Origin: Rhizomys pruinosus
Lineage: Eukaryota; Chordata; Mammalia; Rodentia; Spalacidae
Assembly: GCA_009823505.1 (NCBI GenBank)
Contig: VZQC01012376.1
Span: 1,328,166-1,392,165 of the forward strand
Reading direction: 5' to 3'
DNA length: 64,000 nucleotides
The notes beneath the pieces were generated by a model. The model did not search any database, was not told the DNA's origin, and was given only the letters and a program-made list of their open reading frames with translations. Position 1 is the stretch's first letter. Every line of letters starts with the position of its first letter. Positions 31,590 to 42,590 of the stretch are shown here, one piece after another. The position numbers and the translations under genes are program-made.

Positions 31590-31680
31590 GTGGCTGGGCT
31601 CTGGGTGGTGGTGATGGTTTTATGGATGCATACATGTGTTAGAGCTCACTAAACAATAAAAGCAATATCTCAAAGAAATA
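31590..31680 (+). mobile_element. ancient L1M 3' fragment, continuation
   Basis: 'gtggtggtgatggttttatg' and 'gcatacatgtgttagagctc' continue the L1M 3' UTR begun at 30480. Confidence 0.7.
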
Positions 31681-31686
31681 TAATTT

Positions 31687-31848
31687 GGCCGGGCGTGGTG
31701 GCACACGCCTTTAATCTAGCACTCGGGAGGCAGAGGCAGGCGGATCTTTGTGAGTTCAAGGCCAGTCTGGTCTACAGAACGAATTCAGGACAGCTGGGGC
31801 TATGGGGAGACCCTTTCTCGAAAAGACCAAAAAAAAAAAAAAAAGAAA
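31687..31848 (+). mobile_element. B1 SINE
   Basis: A full-length B1 with A tail. 'agaaatataattt' flanks it on both sides as a target duplication. Confidence 0.95.
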
Positions 31849-31914
31849 TATAATTTGAAATTGTTCTCAAAACATGAAAAGAATAGTGAATAATATGTTC
31901 TTATCTTGTCTTAG

Positions 31915-32010
31915 ATTAATACTTCCAGCCACACTCCTCCCAATACTGGAGATTGAAACCAGAACTTCATATATGCTAGGCATGTGCTCTACTACTGAGC
32001 TGCACGGCCA
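31915..32010 (-). mobile_element. ID-like SINE, reverse
   Basis: 'gctaggcatgtgctctact' and 'actgagctgcacggcc' are the reverse of an ID/tRNA-like head. Confidence 0.7.
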
Positions 32011-32048
32011 CCAATCAATGAATTTGAGTTCATGAATCTGCAAGTCAG

Positions 32049-32078
32049 TGAATGAATGAATGAATGAATGAATGAATA
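32049..32078. repeat. (GAAT)n microsatellite
   Basis: About seven GAAT units. Confidence 0.95.
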
Positions 32079-32371
32079 CTGGGCACTGGTGGGCCCCATT
32101 CCTGAGTCATAACTTCAGCCTCCTGATATAGATCATGATGGTAATGTATTAATAACTCTGTTCATTTCTTCCCTCTCTCACTAAATAGAAGGACTTGAAA
32201 GAACTTCATCTAGGTCCTTGAAATTTCAAGGACTTTGAGGAAAGGATGTTTTTACTGGCTCTTCTTTGATCAGAAAGTTGCACCACACCCAGTGTGGCCT
32301 TGGGGAACCTTGACCCCGGCTGAATGAGTGTTCTATGTCTGTGGCTTTAGAAAATCAGACAAAATATAGAA

Positions 32372-32526
32372 CCAGCTGGGCATGGTAGAGTACACCTATA
32401 ATACCAGCACTCGGGAGGCAGAGGCAGACAGATCTCTGAGTTCAAGACCAGGCTGATCTACGTTGCGAGTTCCAGGACAGCTACAGGAAGACCCTATCTC
32501 AAAAAGACCAAAAAAAAAAAAAAAAG
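32372..32526 (+). mobile_element. B1 SINE
   Basis: A diverged full-length B1; 'agatagaacca' after the tail and 'atagaaccag' before it form the target duplication. Confidence 0.9.
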
Positions 32527-32694
32527 ATAGAACCAATATTAAGGACTGAAAAGAGAGCTCTCCTTGGAAAAGCTGAGAGGGCTAAGAGCTTCTTCATCCC
32601 TGAAATGGAAAGACGAGAATATTCTTTGATGCACTTTTGAATTTTTCTCTGCAAGTGATTCTAGAGGAGGAAAGAGTTTGAGAAAAGACCAGTG

Positions 32695-32868
32695 TGAAAG
32701 CTCAGTGGGGAAGATTGGATGGACTGATGCGCAGAACCCAGGTAAAGGTGGAAGGAGACAGCAGCTCCACAGACATGTCCTCTGGCCTCCATACAGGTGC
32801 TATGGCACATGCTCTGACACGCACCCCCCCCACACACACACACATGCATACACAGAATAATAATAGTA
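32695..32868 (+). mobile_element. B3-like SINE 3' part
   Basis: 'cctctggcctccatacagg' and 'gctatggcacatgctctgac' lead to a CA-rich, AATAATAAT tail, as in B3/B2 relatives. The head is not clear. Confidence 0.5.
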
Positions 32869-32877
32869 ATAATAACT

Positions 32878-33097
32878 TCTTTTTATTTTATTTTTTATGT
32901 GTATGAATGTACTGTCTGCATGTAGGTCTGTGCACCCATGTCATGCAATGCTGTGGAGGTCAGAAGAGGGCGTCAGATTCCCCTGGAACTGGAGATAAAG
33001 ACGGTTCTCCGCCACCATGTGGGCGCTGGGGATCAAACCCAGGTCCTCTGCAAGAGCAGTCAGTGCTCTTGACTGCTAGGCCATCTCTCCAGCCCCA
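32878..33097 (-). mobile_element. B2-like SINE, reverse, with target duplication
   Basis: A complete reversed B2-like copy flanked by 'aataataacttct' on both sides (near 32869 and 33101). Confidence 0.95.
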
Positions 33098-33114
33098 ATA
33101 ATAATAACTTCTAA

Positions 33115-33826
33115 AGGTTTGAGAAAAGAGAAAGGGCCGGGTGGGCATGAAAAGGAGAAACTGGCCCAGAGCCAGATCCTTGTAACCAGATCCTTTGCCC
33201 TTATGGGTCTCTGATGAGTTATTTGAACTAGAACTGATTCATAGTCATGTCCATCTAAAATTATTCACAGCACCTCTCAAAAATAAATGAAAAAAGCTGT
33301 AAAACTTTCAGCAAAGTGCTCTGTGTACATCAGGGACAAAACTGTTACTTCCTTTCCCTTCTCCCAAAGACAAGTTGCCTAGTAGACATTTTGCTAAGAG
33401 GAATCTTCCAAGTCCGATTGTGAATTCAGGGCCAAAGCAACCCCAAACTTCAGAATGTATTCAATGGCAAACCCTAAGGCCCCTTTACCTCCACATATCT
33501 GATCCCTTTAAGGCATTATCTTGTGGACCCCTATGCCTAGGGGTGACCCCACAAAGGCTATGGGTCTTCCCTCACATGATGCCACTCTCACATTCCACCT
33601 TAGTTTTCCAGAGTCCATGAAACACTGGTCCAGCCTCTGCTTCTACCACTCCAGCCCAACTTCATGTGTCCTTTCCGTCCTTGCTCTGTGGAGAGACAGG
33701 CCTGGTCTGATGCACCTTAAGAGACCAACACATTGAGAGCCAGTGGATAACATGGAAGGAGGACACGTGGTCCTCTGTGTCCCCATCAGTTAAGAATAAT
33801 TGATCCCGAAGATCCCCTCACGCTGT
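33115..33826. other. unique sequence, no gene recognised
   Basis: About 700 bases with no repeat I can name. The short open frames (33375-33620, 33521-33736) lack recognisable domains. Confidence 0.4.
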
Positions 33827-33827
33827 A

Positions 33828-34245
33828 TTAGTTTCCTGTGGATATTCGAGCAAAGCACCGAAAAACAAGGTGACTTGAGCTAAGAATTAGTTATGTCACT
33901 GATTTAGAAGCCAGAAGTTCAAAATCAAGGAGTTGAGAGGATCTTGATCTCAAAGAAGCCTCTAGGGAAGGACTGTCCCTGGCCTCATCTAGCGTCTGGC
34001 AGGGCTGAGAGTCTGTAAGTTCCTGCCTATGGATGCATGGCTCCAGTCTAACCCTCCGCCATTGCTGGGCACCCTCCCTGTGAGTCCTTTCATCTTCGTA
34101 TAAAGACAGCCATCATAGCAGAACTCACCCTAGTCTAACCTCATCCTAACTTATTTATACCAGAAGAGACCCTATTTCCTAAAATGGTCACATTTAGAGG
34201 TTCTAACCCTAGGGAAACATTCTAACCCAATATACTGTCCTCAGG
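33828..34245 (-). mobile_element. MaLR LTR remnant (MLT1-like), reverse
   Basis: 'tgtattagtttcctgtggat' matches the reversed 3' end of MLT1, and 'agaagccagaagttcaaaat' and 'gaccctatttcctaaaatgg' follow in order. Confidence 0.75.
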
Positions 34246-34267
34246 GTCAACCCACCTGAGGGAAGTA

Positions 34268-34342
34268 TGCCCTAAAGACTAAAGTGACTTGCCCTAAGTC
34301 ACTTTAAGACTGAGTAATATCAGAGCTAAAACCAGAGTTTAC
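34268..34342 (+). mobile_element. MIR fragment
   Basis: 'agtgacttgccctaagtcac' and 'tcagagctaaaaccagag' match the MIR core. A perfect 11-bp inverted repeat lies in it at 34280-34306. Confidence 0.6.
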
Positions 34343-34347
34343 ACGCG

Positions 34348-34381
<34 letters not shown>
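34341..34381. repeat. (CG)n(CA)n microsatellite
   Basis: About six CG steps pass into about twelve CA steps, an alternating purine-pyrimidine run of the Z-DNA-forming type. Confidence 0.9.
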
Positions 34382-34382
<1 letters not shown>

Positions 34383-35600
34383 CATATCCCTGGTCATTTT
34401 AAAGATACCAACATATCTCCAAAGAGCACAAATTCGATTCCAAGTTCAGGGCAGAAGGAATTGATGACTTTTTTAGAAGCTTCCTGTGCTGAGCTAAGCT
34501 TATGATCACGTGTTGGTCTCTAGAAGCATGATCCCTAAGCTCAGAGCAACAGTTACACCCAGAGAGTTTACTCCAGAATAGTCACGATTCTGGAGCTTAA
34601 CAGTGTGCTTCATCTTCCCCACAAGCCGAGATCTGTCTGCACCCAGAGATGCTGCCCTTCCTCCAGCCTGAAAATGCCTTCAGTGAGAATGCATGGAGAA
34701 AGCAGCACTTTGGACAATTCACCACCAAATGCCTTTGACTCATTTAAAGCTCAGTAGGACTTTGAATATGCCCGCTTGGGCCAGGAATAGAGTGACCACA
34801 AAAGACAGTTGTCTACCCAAGATCCAGCTGCTAGCTAACTCATCGGGAACCTCCCAAAGCACAATCTTGAAATGAACATACAGTCCACGACATGGAATGA
34901 GCAACAAAGCCCATTCCAGCTGGTTGCTGTGGTTTCCGGCCAAGAAAAACCAACTGATGTGCCCCCAGTAGCCCCTGCAGGTCAGAGTGCAGAATCTATC
35001 TGGCCGGAAGCATCCAGAGACAGGGAAAGAAAGCAAGGGGGGAGCAGGTCAGGCCACAGGGCGGACATCTGGGATGTTTAAGGCCTGCTGTTGGATCCCC
35101 AGTGGCAGTGGCTCAGCCCCAACTCCATATGGTAACCCCTCATTCCATGCTAGAGACTGTGGATGGTATTAACGATTACCCAGTGACATCAGTTAAAGCC
35201 AGAAAGAAAGGCAGGGGCAGGTAAGGACTCTGAGAAGGAGGGGAAGAAGAGGAGAAGGTCAAGTCTCAGTGGGCACTGGGAGACAGAAGATGTTTGGAGA
35301 TACCTTCAAGAATTGGAAAAGGATTTTTCGGAGCCTCTGCCACTCCTTTCATAATAATAGTTGGCATTAGAGACAAGGCACATGTGAGGGATTTGGAATC
35401 TGGAATGAATTTCTTTGAAGGTCACACCCTGGTCCTGGAGTCTAAACACACTACTTTCATGAGCTGCTTTGATTATTCAAAGACTGGATGTGTCCTTTTG
35501 TCTGTAAGGATGCTGAGGAAGCAGCGAAGAGCCCCAAACCCCAGCCTTGAGAGCCATGGCCCCATCATGGTACCACTGTATACTTGCTCCATAACATTCC
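34382..35600. other. unique sequence, no gene recognised
   Basis: More than 1.2 kb with no recognised repeat. Open frames up to 110 codons (35294-35626) show no family signature or clear splice boundaries. This is one of the longer unique tracts in the window. Confidence 0.4.
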
Positions 35601-35604
35601 ATAC

Positions 35605-35710
35605 ACTCTTGAGGCTCGCTGTCTGAGATCCCGAGTAAGAATAATGATACATATTCTGTCCTGGAACTATTATGAGACTCAAATAAGGTAATGCACACAA
35701 AAACATTCTT
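35605..35710 (-). mobile_element. possible MIR fragment, reverse
   Basis: 'gtaagaataatgatacat' and 'gactcaaataaggtaatgca' resemble the reversed MIR 3' half. The match is weak. Confidence 0.4.
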
Positions 35711-35714
35711 ATTA

Positions 35715-36090
35715 TGGTTGCAATGTGAAAAGTCCCCAAGACCCAGGCTTATGTTTTGAGTAAACAGCTGGTGGCACTGTTTAGGGATGTTGAAGAATTT
35801 GTGGACATGGTGCCAGCAGGAAGATGCAAGCTACTATGGGTAGGACTTCGAAAGCCATAGTCTGATCCACTTCTAATCCTGGTCCCTGGTTCCTGATTGG
35901 CCACAATGTGGAGAGGTGAGTCTGCAGGTTCCTGCCACTATATTCCCTACCGTGATGCACTGGTATCCCCTGAAACCATCAGCCAAGGTGATGAATCCTT
36001 CTTTCTCCCTTGAGTTGCTTCTGCCAGCTATCTGTCGCAGCAGTGAGGAAAGAGACTGACTCAACTCCCTACAAAAATAGGGACGAAAAC
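35715..36090 (+). mobile_element. MaLR LTR remnant (MLT1-like)
   Basis: 'gaaccatcagccaaggtgat'-type wording ('ctgaaaccatcagccaagg'), 'ctttctcccttgagttgctt' and a 'ctatctgtcgcagcagtgag' end are typical of MLT1/MST 3' halves. Confidence 0.6.
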
Positions 36091-37090
36091 CACTGAGAGC
36101 AAGGAACTGAGGAGCTACCACTCAGCCACCAACTGCCAGCTAGGGGACACTGGAAACACCATCCTGATGCTCCAATGGGGAGTGAGAGTCTTGGGACACG
36201 GAGATTTTTGCAAATCTGACCAAAGCCATGACTCAAAGCCCTAGAAAAATGTTCACAGAAGCAGCGGTATCTGCATCTGACCCCAGAAGCTTCCTGGTCC
36301 CTCTAGGCCATCTAGCAAGACCATAAATCCCAGATTATGGCTGCCACCCATGGAGCGTGATAGCAGCAGCTCCGCCTCAGCCGTGATGCCTTGAAAAAGA
36401 TGTCTCAGTGCGACCCTGGCCATTTCCTGCAATCTGAAAGTGGAAAACTTTATTCCTTTCTGTTTTTATCATCATGATTATAAAAGCAATCCTGCACACA
36501 GTGTAAATACATTTTCCAGCAGCATTGAGGGTAACGGCTCCCGCTCCTCTGTGGCCCTTTCTCGAACACATTCTGAGCTGCAGCTCGTCCTTCCCTAGCT
36601 TGTCCTCCCATACGTTCCTCTGCTTCCTGTCTTTCAGAAATCCACCAGACTCTCTGGGCACCAAGGGCCACCCCTGCTGTTCTCAGCGCAGTATAGATTG
36701 CTTTCCTTTTTATGTCTCTGCTGTCAGTTCAGTGCGATTCGTAAGCAGGCATGTATTCAGGCCTCCACCAGACTCCTTATTTCTTTCAGACTATGCAAAC
36801 AACCTGCCTTCTCTAACCCACCACCCCATTGGGCTGGCTTCTGCAGTGTCAAATCTGGTTATCTACCTCACTGCCCTTTGGCAGTTCCTGAGGCCAGCAG
36901 GGAAAGCCCACCCAATCACGGTGCACAGTCCCCATAGAAGCAGAACTGGGATGGGAATGGCCAGGTCTCCGTGAATATACCTAAGAGGGAATCTTATAAC
37001 AGGGCAAGGGGCAATGCTCAGCAGTGGCTAGTGCCCAAAGCTGGGGAGCATCCACTCTGCACAGGTACAAACACTCACAGAAATCTGCAC
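36091..37090. other. unique sequence, no gene recognised
   Basis: It contains the longest open frame here not obviously built from repeats (149 codons at 36525-36974), which has no start context, domain or family likeness that I recognise. I treat it as chance. Confidence 0.4.
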
Positions 37091-37091
37091 T

Positions 37092-37185
37092 AATGTTTCT
37101 GTCTCAGGCAAGTCAGTTTGCCGTTTGTTTCCATTTGTTCAAGTGCAAGATGAGCCAACTAAGCTGACCTGTAGGTTCCCGAAGA
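37092..37185 (-). mobile_element. MIR-like fragment, reverse
   Basis: 'tcaggcaagtcagtttgccg' and 'gttcaagtgcaagatgagc' echo the reversed MIR core. Confidence 0.4.
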
Positions 37186-37197
37186 ATGGGAACCTTA

Positions 37198-37340
37198 CTT
37201 AGCTGGCGTAGTGACAAATGGCTTTAATCCTAGTATTCAGGAGGCAGAGGCAGAGGCAGAGGCAGAGGCAGACAGATCTCTGTGAGTTCCAGGCCACCAA
37301 GGGGCTACATAGTGAGACCCTGTCTCAAAAACAAAAACAG
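37198..37340 (+). mobile_element. B1 SINE with (GGCAGA)n expansion
   Basis: A diverged B1 in which the usual 'gaggcagaggcag' is expanded to about five GGCAGA units at 37240-37272. Confidence 0.85.
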
Positions 37341-37341
37341 A

Positions 37342-37455
37342 AGTTAGAGAGATGGCTCAGTGCTTAAGAGCACTGACTATTGTTGCAGAGGACGCAAATG
37401 GAGGCTGCACAGGTTCACATACATATATGCAGGCAAAAGTTGCATGTATAAAAAC
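37342..37455 (+). mobile_element. B2-like SINE, internally deleted
   Basis: The head 'gagagatggctcagtgctta' is followed after 'gttgcagagga' directly by 'aatggaggctgcacagg' and the 3' tail, so the body is mostly missing. Confidence 0.75.
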
Positions 37456-37579
37456 AAAACAAAACCCAAAACAAACAAGATGAAAACCTTGTCTTCTCTT
37501 CTGACTCCAGCCTGTCATGTAGGAAACATTGAGCAAATACTTAAACTGAATTGGATGGTGAGGGACTGGACTAGCCAGC

Positions 37580-38150
37580 CATGGCTACCATGACAAGCTA
37601 TTACAGTCTGGGTGCCTAATAAACAGAAACCTCCTTCCTCACAGTCATGGAAGCTGAAAGCCCAGGATCAGTTAGTCGCTGGGTTTGATTTTTCTGGTGG
37701 CTTCTTTCTTCACTTAGAGATGGCCATTTTCTCCCTGTATCATTATGTGGGTGTGTGGGTGTGTCCCTTAATCTCTGTTTTTGACAAGGATATCAGTCAC
37801 ATTGGATTAGAGGCTCCTCGTGATCTCATTTTATATTTTATTTTTTATTATTTTTAATGTTATGTGTATGAGTGTATTCCCTGCATGTGTGTTTGTGCAT
37901 CCATGTTGTCTGAAGCAAGCAGTGGTCAGAAGAAGGCATTGGATTCCCCTGGAACTGGAGTTATGAACGGTTGTTGGCTGCCATGTGGGTGCTAGGAATC
38001 TAAGCTGGGTCCAGTGCTCTTAAACCACTGAGTCATCTCTCCAGCACCCTCAATGATTTCATTTTAACTTAATTCCCTCTTTAAAGGCCCTATGACTAAG
38101 GATAGTCACATTCATTGGTAAAAGACGTTACCACTTAAGGATACAGATTT
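37580..38150 (-). mobile_element. MaLR LTR remnant, reverse, split by B2
   Basis: 'cagtctgggtgcctaataaa', 'gagatggccattttctccct' and 'gatatcagtcacattggatt' then 'ttccctctttaaaggcccta' follow the reversed MLT1 order. A B2 at 37834-38048 interrupts it. Confidence 0.8.
37834..38048 (-). mobile_element. B2-like SINE, reverse
   Basis: A complete reversed copy flanked by 'tgatctcatttta' and 'tgatttcatttta', a 13-bp duplication with one mismatch. Confidence 0.9.
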
Positions 38151-38269
38151 TCGGATTTTCAGCATGCAGGATCCGGCCCCAGCTCAGAACTCTAGGATCC
38201 TGCTGGCACTGTCCTTTACTTCTATGAAGGTGAATGACGAGATCTGGCTGGGCCTCTCTTCCTTTAAAG

Positions 38270-38850
38270 GACAACTGCTGATAAGGGGATAATTGGGAAC
38301 TACAGAGATGAACCAGTGTCTGGGCTGGGTCTGGGAGACGTGACTGAGTGGTACAAAATACTCAACAAAAAGGAATGAACTATAGGCACCCGGGACAGGG
38401 ATGAATCTCAAAGTTATGTGGTGTTCTTAGCCAGTAGCAATCATAATTAGAACTACACTGTTGTGACTTCCATACACACAATTTTAACAACTTTCTGGTA
38501 ATCAAGCAGAGGCATTATTTGTCTTCTATGGGAAACTTCTAAAACTGACACACTTGAATTATCAAAGTAATATAATGAATAAATGCAGCTTCAGGTATGA
38601 TGCTATTCACTTGCATCCCAGACTGATAGAAAAAAGAAACCAGGTCTAGAAGTGCCTGATGGGCTCTCACAGGAGGAATGAGAGAGGCTGGCAGGGCTGC
38701 CTGGATGATGGGCAATGCTAGCCATCTTGATGATGGTGATGGCATCACGGGTGTGCACACATGTCGGAATGCATTGCATATCAAAACACATTGCAGAACA
38801 GACTTTACGTGGTTCATCACATGCCAATTACACCTTTGAAAAACCTATTC
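38270..38850 (+). mobile_element. ancient L1M 3' fragment
   Basis: 'acaaaatactcaacaaaaag', 'agggatgaatctcaaag' and 'gatggtgatggcatcacggg' follow the order of old L1 ORF2 end and 3' UTR, ending 'tacacctttgaaaaacc'. It is not coding. Confidence 0.65.
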
Positions 38851-38854
38851 AAAG

Positions 38855-39013
38855 TGGGGCGTGGTGGCGCACACCTTTAATCCTAGCACTTGGAAGGCAG
38901 AGGCAGGTGGATCTTTGTGAGTTCAAGGCCAGCCTGGTCTACAGAGTGAGTTCCAGGACAGCTGGGGCTACAGGGAGACCCTCTCTCAAAAAGACCAAAA
39001 AAGAAAAGAAAAG
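38855..39013 (+). mobile_element. B1 SINE
   Basis: A full-length B1 between AAAACCTATTCAAAG (38840-38854) and AAAAGCCTATTCAAGCC (39014-39030). Confidence 0.95.
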
Positions 39014-39030
39014 AAAAGCCTATTCAAGCC

Positions 39031-39190
39031 TCTCTCTCCCTTGCCCCCTCACTCCTCCCTCTCTCTCTCTCTCTCTCTGCCTTTCACTCCCTCTTCCACT
39101 TTCACTCTGCACACTCTTTCACTTCCTTTACTCTTTATTCCCCCTCCCCCCAGGGCTGTTGGGTTTAAAAAAAGAAAAGAAAAAAAAAAA
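39031..39190 (+). mobile_element. A-tailed pyrimidine-rich insertion, unknown origin
   Basis: A CT-rich stretch with a short (CT)n at about 39058-39078 ends 'gggctgttgggttt' and then an A-rich tail. It is followed by a third version of the flanking target (39186-39204). The A tail and target repeat suggest a retroposed RNA, but I do not recognise the source. Confidence 0.5.
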
Positions 39191-39204
39191 CCTTATTCAA
39201 AGCC

Positions 39205-39442
39205 TCAGGAGAAATGGCAGCCAATTTCGCGGCAAGACAAGTCTTGCAAGCTTAAGGCTTACTAAGAGGAAGATCAGAAATATGAGAGGTAATTTGCCCA
39301 GAGATCACTGAGCATCTCTGGGACTCACAAAGCAGGGCAAGCAGAGTGTGTGTCAGGCAGAGTAGACGGGAGCCTACAATCATTGCACCTGCGCTCCCAG
39401 GCCCCTCCTGCCCATGCCACAGTATTACTCTCCTTAGAAGAT
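39205..39442. other. unique sequence
   Basis: No repeat or exon is recognised. Confidence 0.4.
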
Positions 39443-39453
39443 ATACTACAAGA

Positions 39454-39588
39454 CAGCCAGGTATGGTGGTGCATGCCTTTAATCCCAGCATTTACTTGGG
39501 AGGCAGAGGCAGGTGGATCTCTGTGAGTTTAAGGCCAGCCTGGTCGAAAGAGTGAGTTCCAGGCCAGCTGGGGCTACAGAGAAACCCT
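39454..39588 (+). mobile_element. B1 SINE without A tail
   Basis: A B1 body ends at 'gagaaaccct' with no A tail, directly followed by ATACTACAAGA (39589-39599), also present at 39443-39453. Confidence 0.9.
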
Positions 39589-39599
39589 ATACTACAAGA

Positions 39600-40360
39600 A
39601 ACAAGATCATGTAATCTGAAGAGTTTATGGATTGTACACAGTTCTCCTAACTGAGAAGATCCTAACTGATGTGCATTATACATCTCTGTCCCACCATTAA
39701 CCAGCTGCCCATGACACAAAACACACCAGGAATACAGCCAGCTTGCCCTTGCCCCATCCCAGCCTACCTACTTTAACAGGGGCTCCAGGAATGACCCAGA
39801 GCAAGTGTCTCAACCTATGTGCCCTGGGTCCCCATAAAGCAGGAACAGGAACAGAGCACCTTGCTGCAGGACTTGGGTGGTGTAACTCTGGCAACACTGC
39901 CTGGCTCCCTGCAAGGATCTGTGGCCCCTGACACTTACATCTGAAGAGGTCCACACAAAGGTGCCCTTCACTCTCTTTCTCTTTTCCTCAGGCCACAGGT
40001 TTCTTTGCGTCTGAAGGTGGAATCTGCACTTCTAAACTCCATAGAAACAGCTTCCTAGAGCACTAGCCACAGATCTAAAACTGGACTTGCCATCTCCTTC
40101 ACCCTGTACCCTAATCTCTGCCCAGGTCTGCATGTATGTTCACCATTCCCACCCATGCTCACATCACAACTCATGGGAGGCTCATTTATCATGCCTGTTC
40201 ACAGGACCTTTGGGGAGGGCAGCCACCTGTGCAAGAACACACTTCAGTTACCTGCCATTGGCATAGCTAGCATCGAAATACATTTTGATCACTTCCACTT
40301 CCCATGGTTTATTGGGGTTTTGTGTTGTTCTGTGTTGTATTTCTCTTTGCTTTCTTTTGT
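39600..40360. other. unique sequence, no gene recognised
   Basis: No repeat or exon that I can name. Confidence 0.4.
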
Positions 40361-40364
40361 TGCA

Positions 40365-40475
40365 GTGTGCTTTGGATTGAACCCAGGGCCTTATGTATGC
40401 TAAGCCGGCGCTCCAACATGGAGCTAGGCCCCCAGTTCTTGGTGTTTTGAGACAGGGTCTTGCTATATGGCCCAC
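40365..40475 (-). mobile_element. ID/B4-like SINE fragment, reverse
   Basis: 'ggattgaacccagggcctta', 'gtatgctaagccggcgctcc' then 'gagacagggtcttgctatat' are reversed ID and B1-like landmarks. Confidence 0.65.
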
Positions 40476-40814
40476 TTCAGGCTTTCTGATGACTTCACAG
40501 GACTGTTTATGTGAGGGAATGTGACTGGGTGGGGACAGTGGTGAATGGATAGGTAGATGCTGGCATCATACCAGCTGGCTTTGAATCCTGTTTCCCCTCC
40601 ATAATGACTGACTCTGTGAGGTATTTCTCTTCTCCATAGCCTTGGTTTTCCGTTGGTAACGTGGTGACATGAATAGTTCCTTTCACATAAAATTATTCTA
40701 GAGGTACCTGGAAGCATCTACACTGTCCTCTATCAGCTGCTTTATCTAGTCTAACTGTAAAGTCGCAGGGTGAAGATATCAAGCAGATTGAGAGAAAGCA
40801 ATTGCTCAGTTTAA
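40476..40814. other. unique sequence
   Basis: Nothing recognised. Confidence 0.4.
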
Positions 40815-41385
40815 TAGTTGTTTTTCTGTTACTGTGGTAAGAGACCATGACCAAAGCAACTCATAGAAGGAAGAGTCCAGGGCTGGAGAGATGGCTCAGC
40901 AGTTAAGAGCATTGGCTGCTCTTACAGAAAACCAGGGTTCAAATCCCAGCACCCACATGGCGGCTAACAACCATCCATAACTCCAGTTCCAGGGGATCCA
41001 GCACCCTCTTCCGACCTCCAAGGGCATTGCATGACACAGGTGCACTTACACACATGTAGGCAATACACACATACACATAAAATAAAAGTAATAAAAAAAA
41101 ATTTTGTAGAAGAAGGATGAGTCCATAATGGCAGAGGAGGCATGGCGGAAGGAGGTGGCTGGAGCAGAAAGGCGAGCGCTCACATCTTTAAGAAGGCACA
41201 AGAAACAGAGAGCCACTGGAATCTGGCAAGGGTTAAGAACTCTCAAGGCCCAACCTCACTGTCCTGCTTCCTCCAGCAAAGCCACACCTCCTAAAATCTC
41301 CCAGAACAGCGCCACCAACTGGGAACAAAATATCTAAATAATTGAACCCTGTGGAAGACATTCTCATTCAAATCACCACACTCGC
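40815..41385 (-). mobile_element. rodent medium-reiterated repeat split by B2
   Basis: 'ttctgttactgtggtaagag' at one end and 'tctcattcaaatcaccacac' at the other, as at 31090-31588 and 52752-53048. A B2 interrupts it at 40880-41102. Orientation is uncertain. Confidence 0.65.
40880..41102 (+). mobile_element. B2-like SINE
   Basis: A complete copy with A-rich tail; 'agaaggaagagtcca' before and 'agaaggatgagtcca' after are its target duplication. Confidence 0.95.
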
Positions 41386-42284
41386 CAAAGGGTGAAGGGC
41401 ATCTTGGGAAAATGAGATGAATACTGTTTTTTAGTTTTTATTTACTTATTTTTTTTTTTTGGTTGCTCTAATCACACTATGTTAAAATGCTAACTACCAA
41501 CATCTGAACGTTAGAGCCCTGAATTGGCTTAACAAACATCTTTTGTCTTTTACAAATTAAACTCTGGTTAGAAAGGCACACAGAAAAGGGATGGGATGTG
41601 GGCATCTTTTCTCTTGAATCAGATTGCTAGTGCAGAACATGCTGTAGGGCCACATACTAACATGGGACCACAAAATGAAAAGATCTACCCCAAACATCTA
41701 TACTTGTGGCCTCACTACTTCTGAGAAAGAGAATGAAAATCTGTTGATGAACCAGAGCAGAAGCCTGCAGTAGACCTGGCTGACCACAGCAGTTGAGGGA
41801 GAAAGACCCATCCAAATGTCCAGAGAGGGAAACTGGACAGGCTAGGGAAGACATCATCTTTTACATAGAGCACTCGTTCGCTCATGCAGTGCAACTTTGT
41901 GGTTCCAGAGTCCACCCAGATGTGCAGGCCCAGGACAAGAGAAAGATGCTCTGGTGACTCTTGAGTACCAGCATCCTGGTGGGCTGCTGACGGTGGGAAA
42001 GATGGTTAATTCTGACAATGAACTATAGCCAGTAAGTAGCAGACACTCCACCCACAACCCATATACCCTCCTTCTAGGAAGGAGAGGCAGAAGCTAAGCA
42101 ATTTTCTTTCCTCCCTTTCCCAGCTTCTTAGAGAGAAAACAAAAATAGTAGGTTGTTTTTCTTCTTAATTAAACCTTCTAACTTTAGACCCGATGCTCTG
42201 AGCTCCTTATCCAGGGAACAGCGGACTAGAGAAAAAAAGAGGAGGAAAAGCACACCAGCTTCCCTTATCCAACTCAGGGTTTCA
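41386..42284. other. unique sequence, no gene recognised
   Basis: Nothing I can name apart from a T-run near 41450. Confidence 0.4.
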
Positions 42285-42375
42285 AGGTCTTGCTCTGAGG
42301 CTAGAGCTTACTGGTTCAGCATGTGCCTAGCATGCAAGAAGCCCTGGTTTCTAACCCCAGAGGGAGGAAAAAAAA
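42285..42375 (+). mobile_element. ID-like SINE
   Basis: 'tcagcatgtgcctagcatgc', 'aagaagccctggtttctaac' and an A-rich tail show a tRNA-like ID head. Confidence 0.65.
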
Positions 42376-42429
42376 AAACAAAAAACAACCAGATAACCTC
42401 AAGTTCATGGTCTTTAAAAGACCATCCCA

Positions 42430-42590
42430 AAGCTGGGCATGATGGCACACAACTTCAATCCTATCCCTTGGGAAGCAGAGGCAGGTGGATCTTTGTGAGT
42501 TCAAGGCCAGCCTGGTCTATAGAGCGAATTCCAGGACAGCTGGGGCTACAGGAAGACCCTGTCTCGAAAAGACAAAAAAAAAAAAAAAGG
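42430..42590 (+). mobile_element. B1 SINE
   Basis: A full-length B1; 'aagaccatccca' before and 'aaggccatccca' after form a target duplication with one mismatch. Confidence 0.95.

Noticed and set aside
36525..36974. 149-codon open frame without repeat content
   Set aside because: No recognisable domain, no supporting splice or start context, and an overlapping reverse frame of similar quality. Length is within chance for 64 kb read in six frames.
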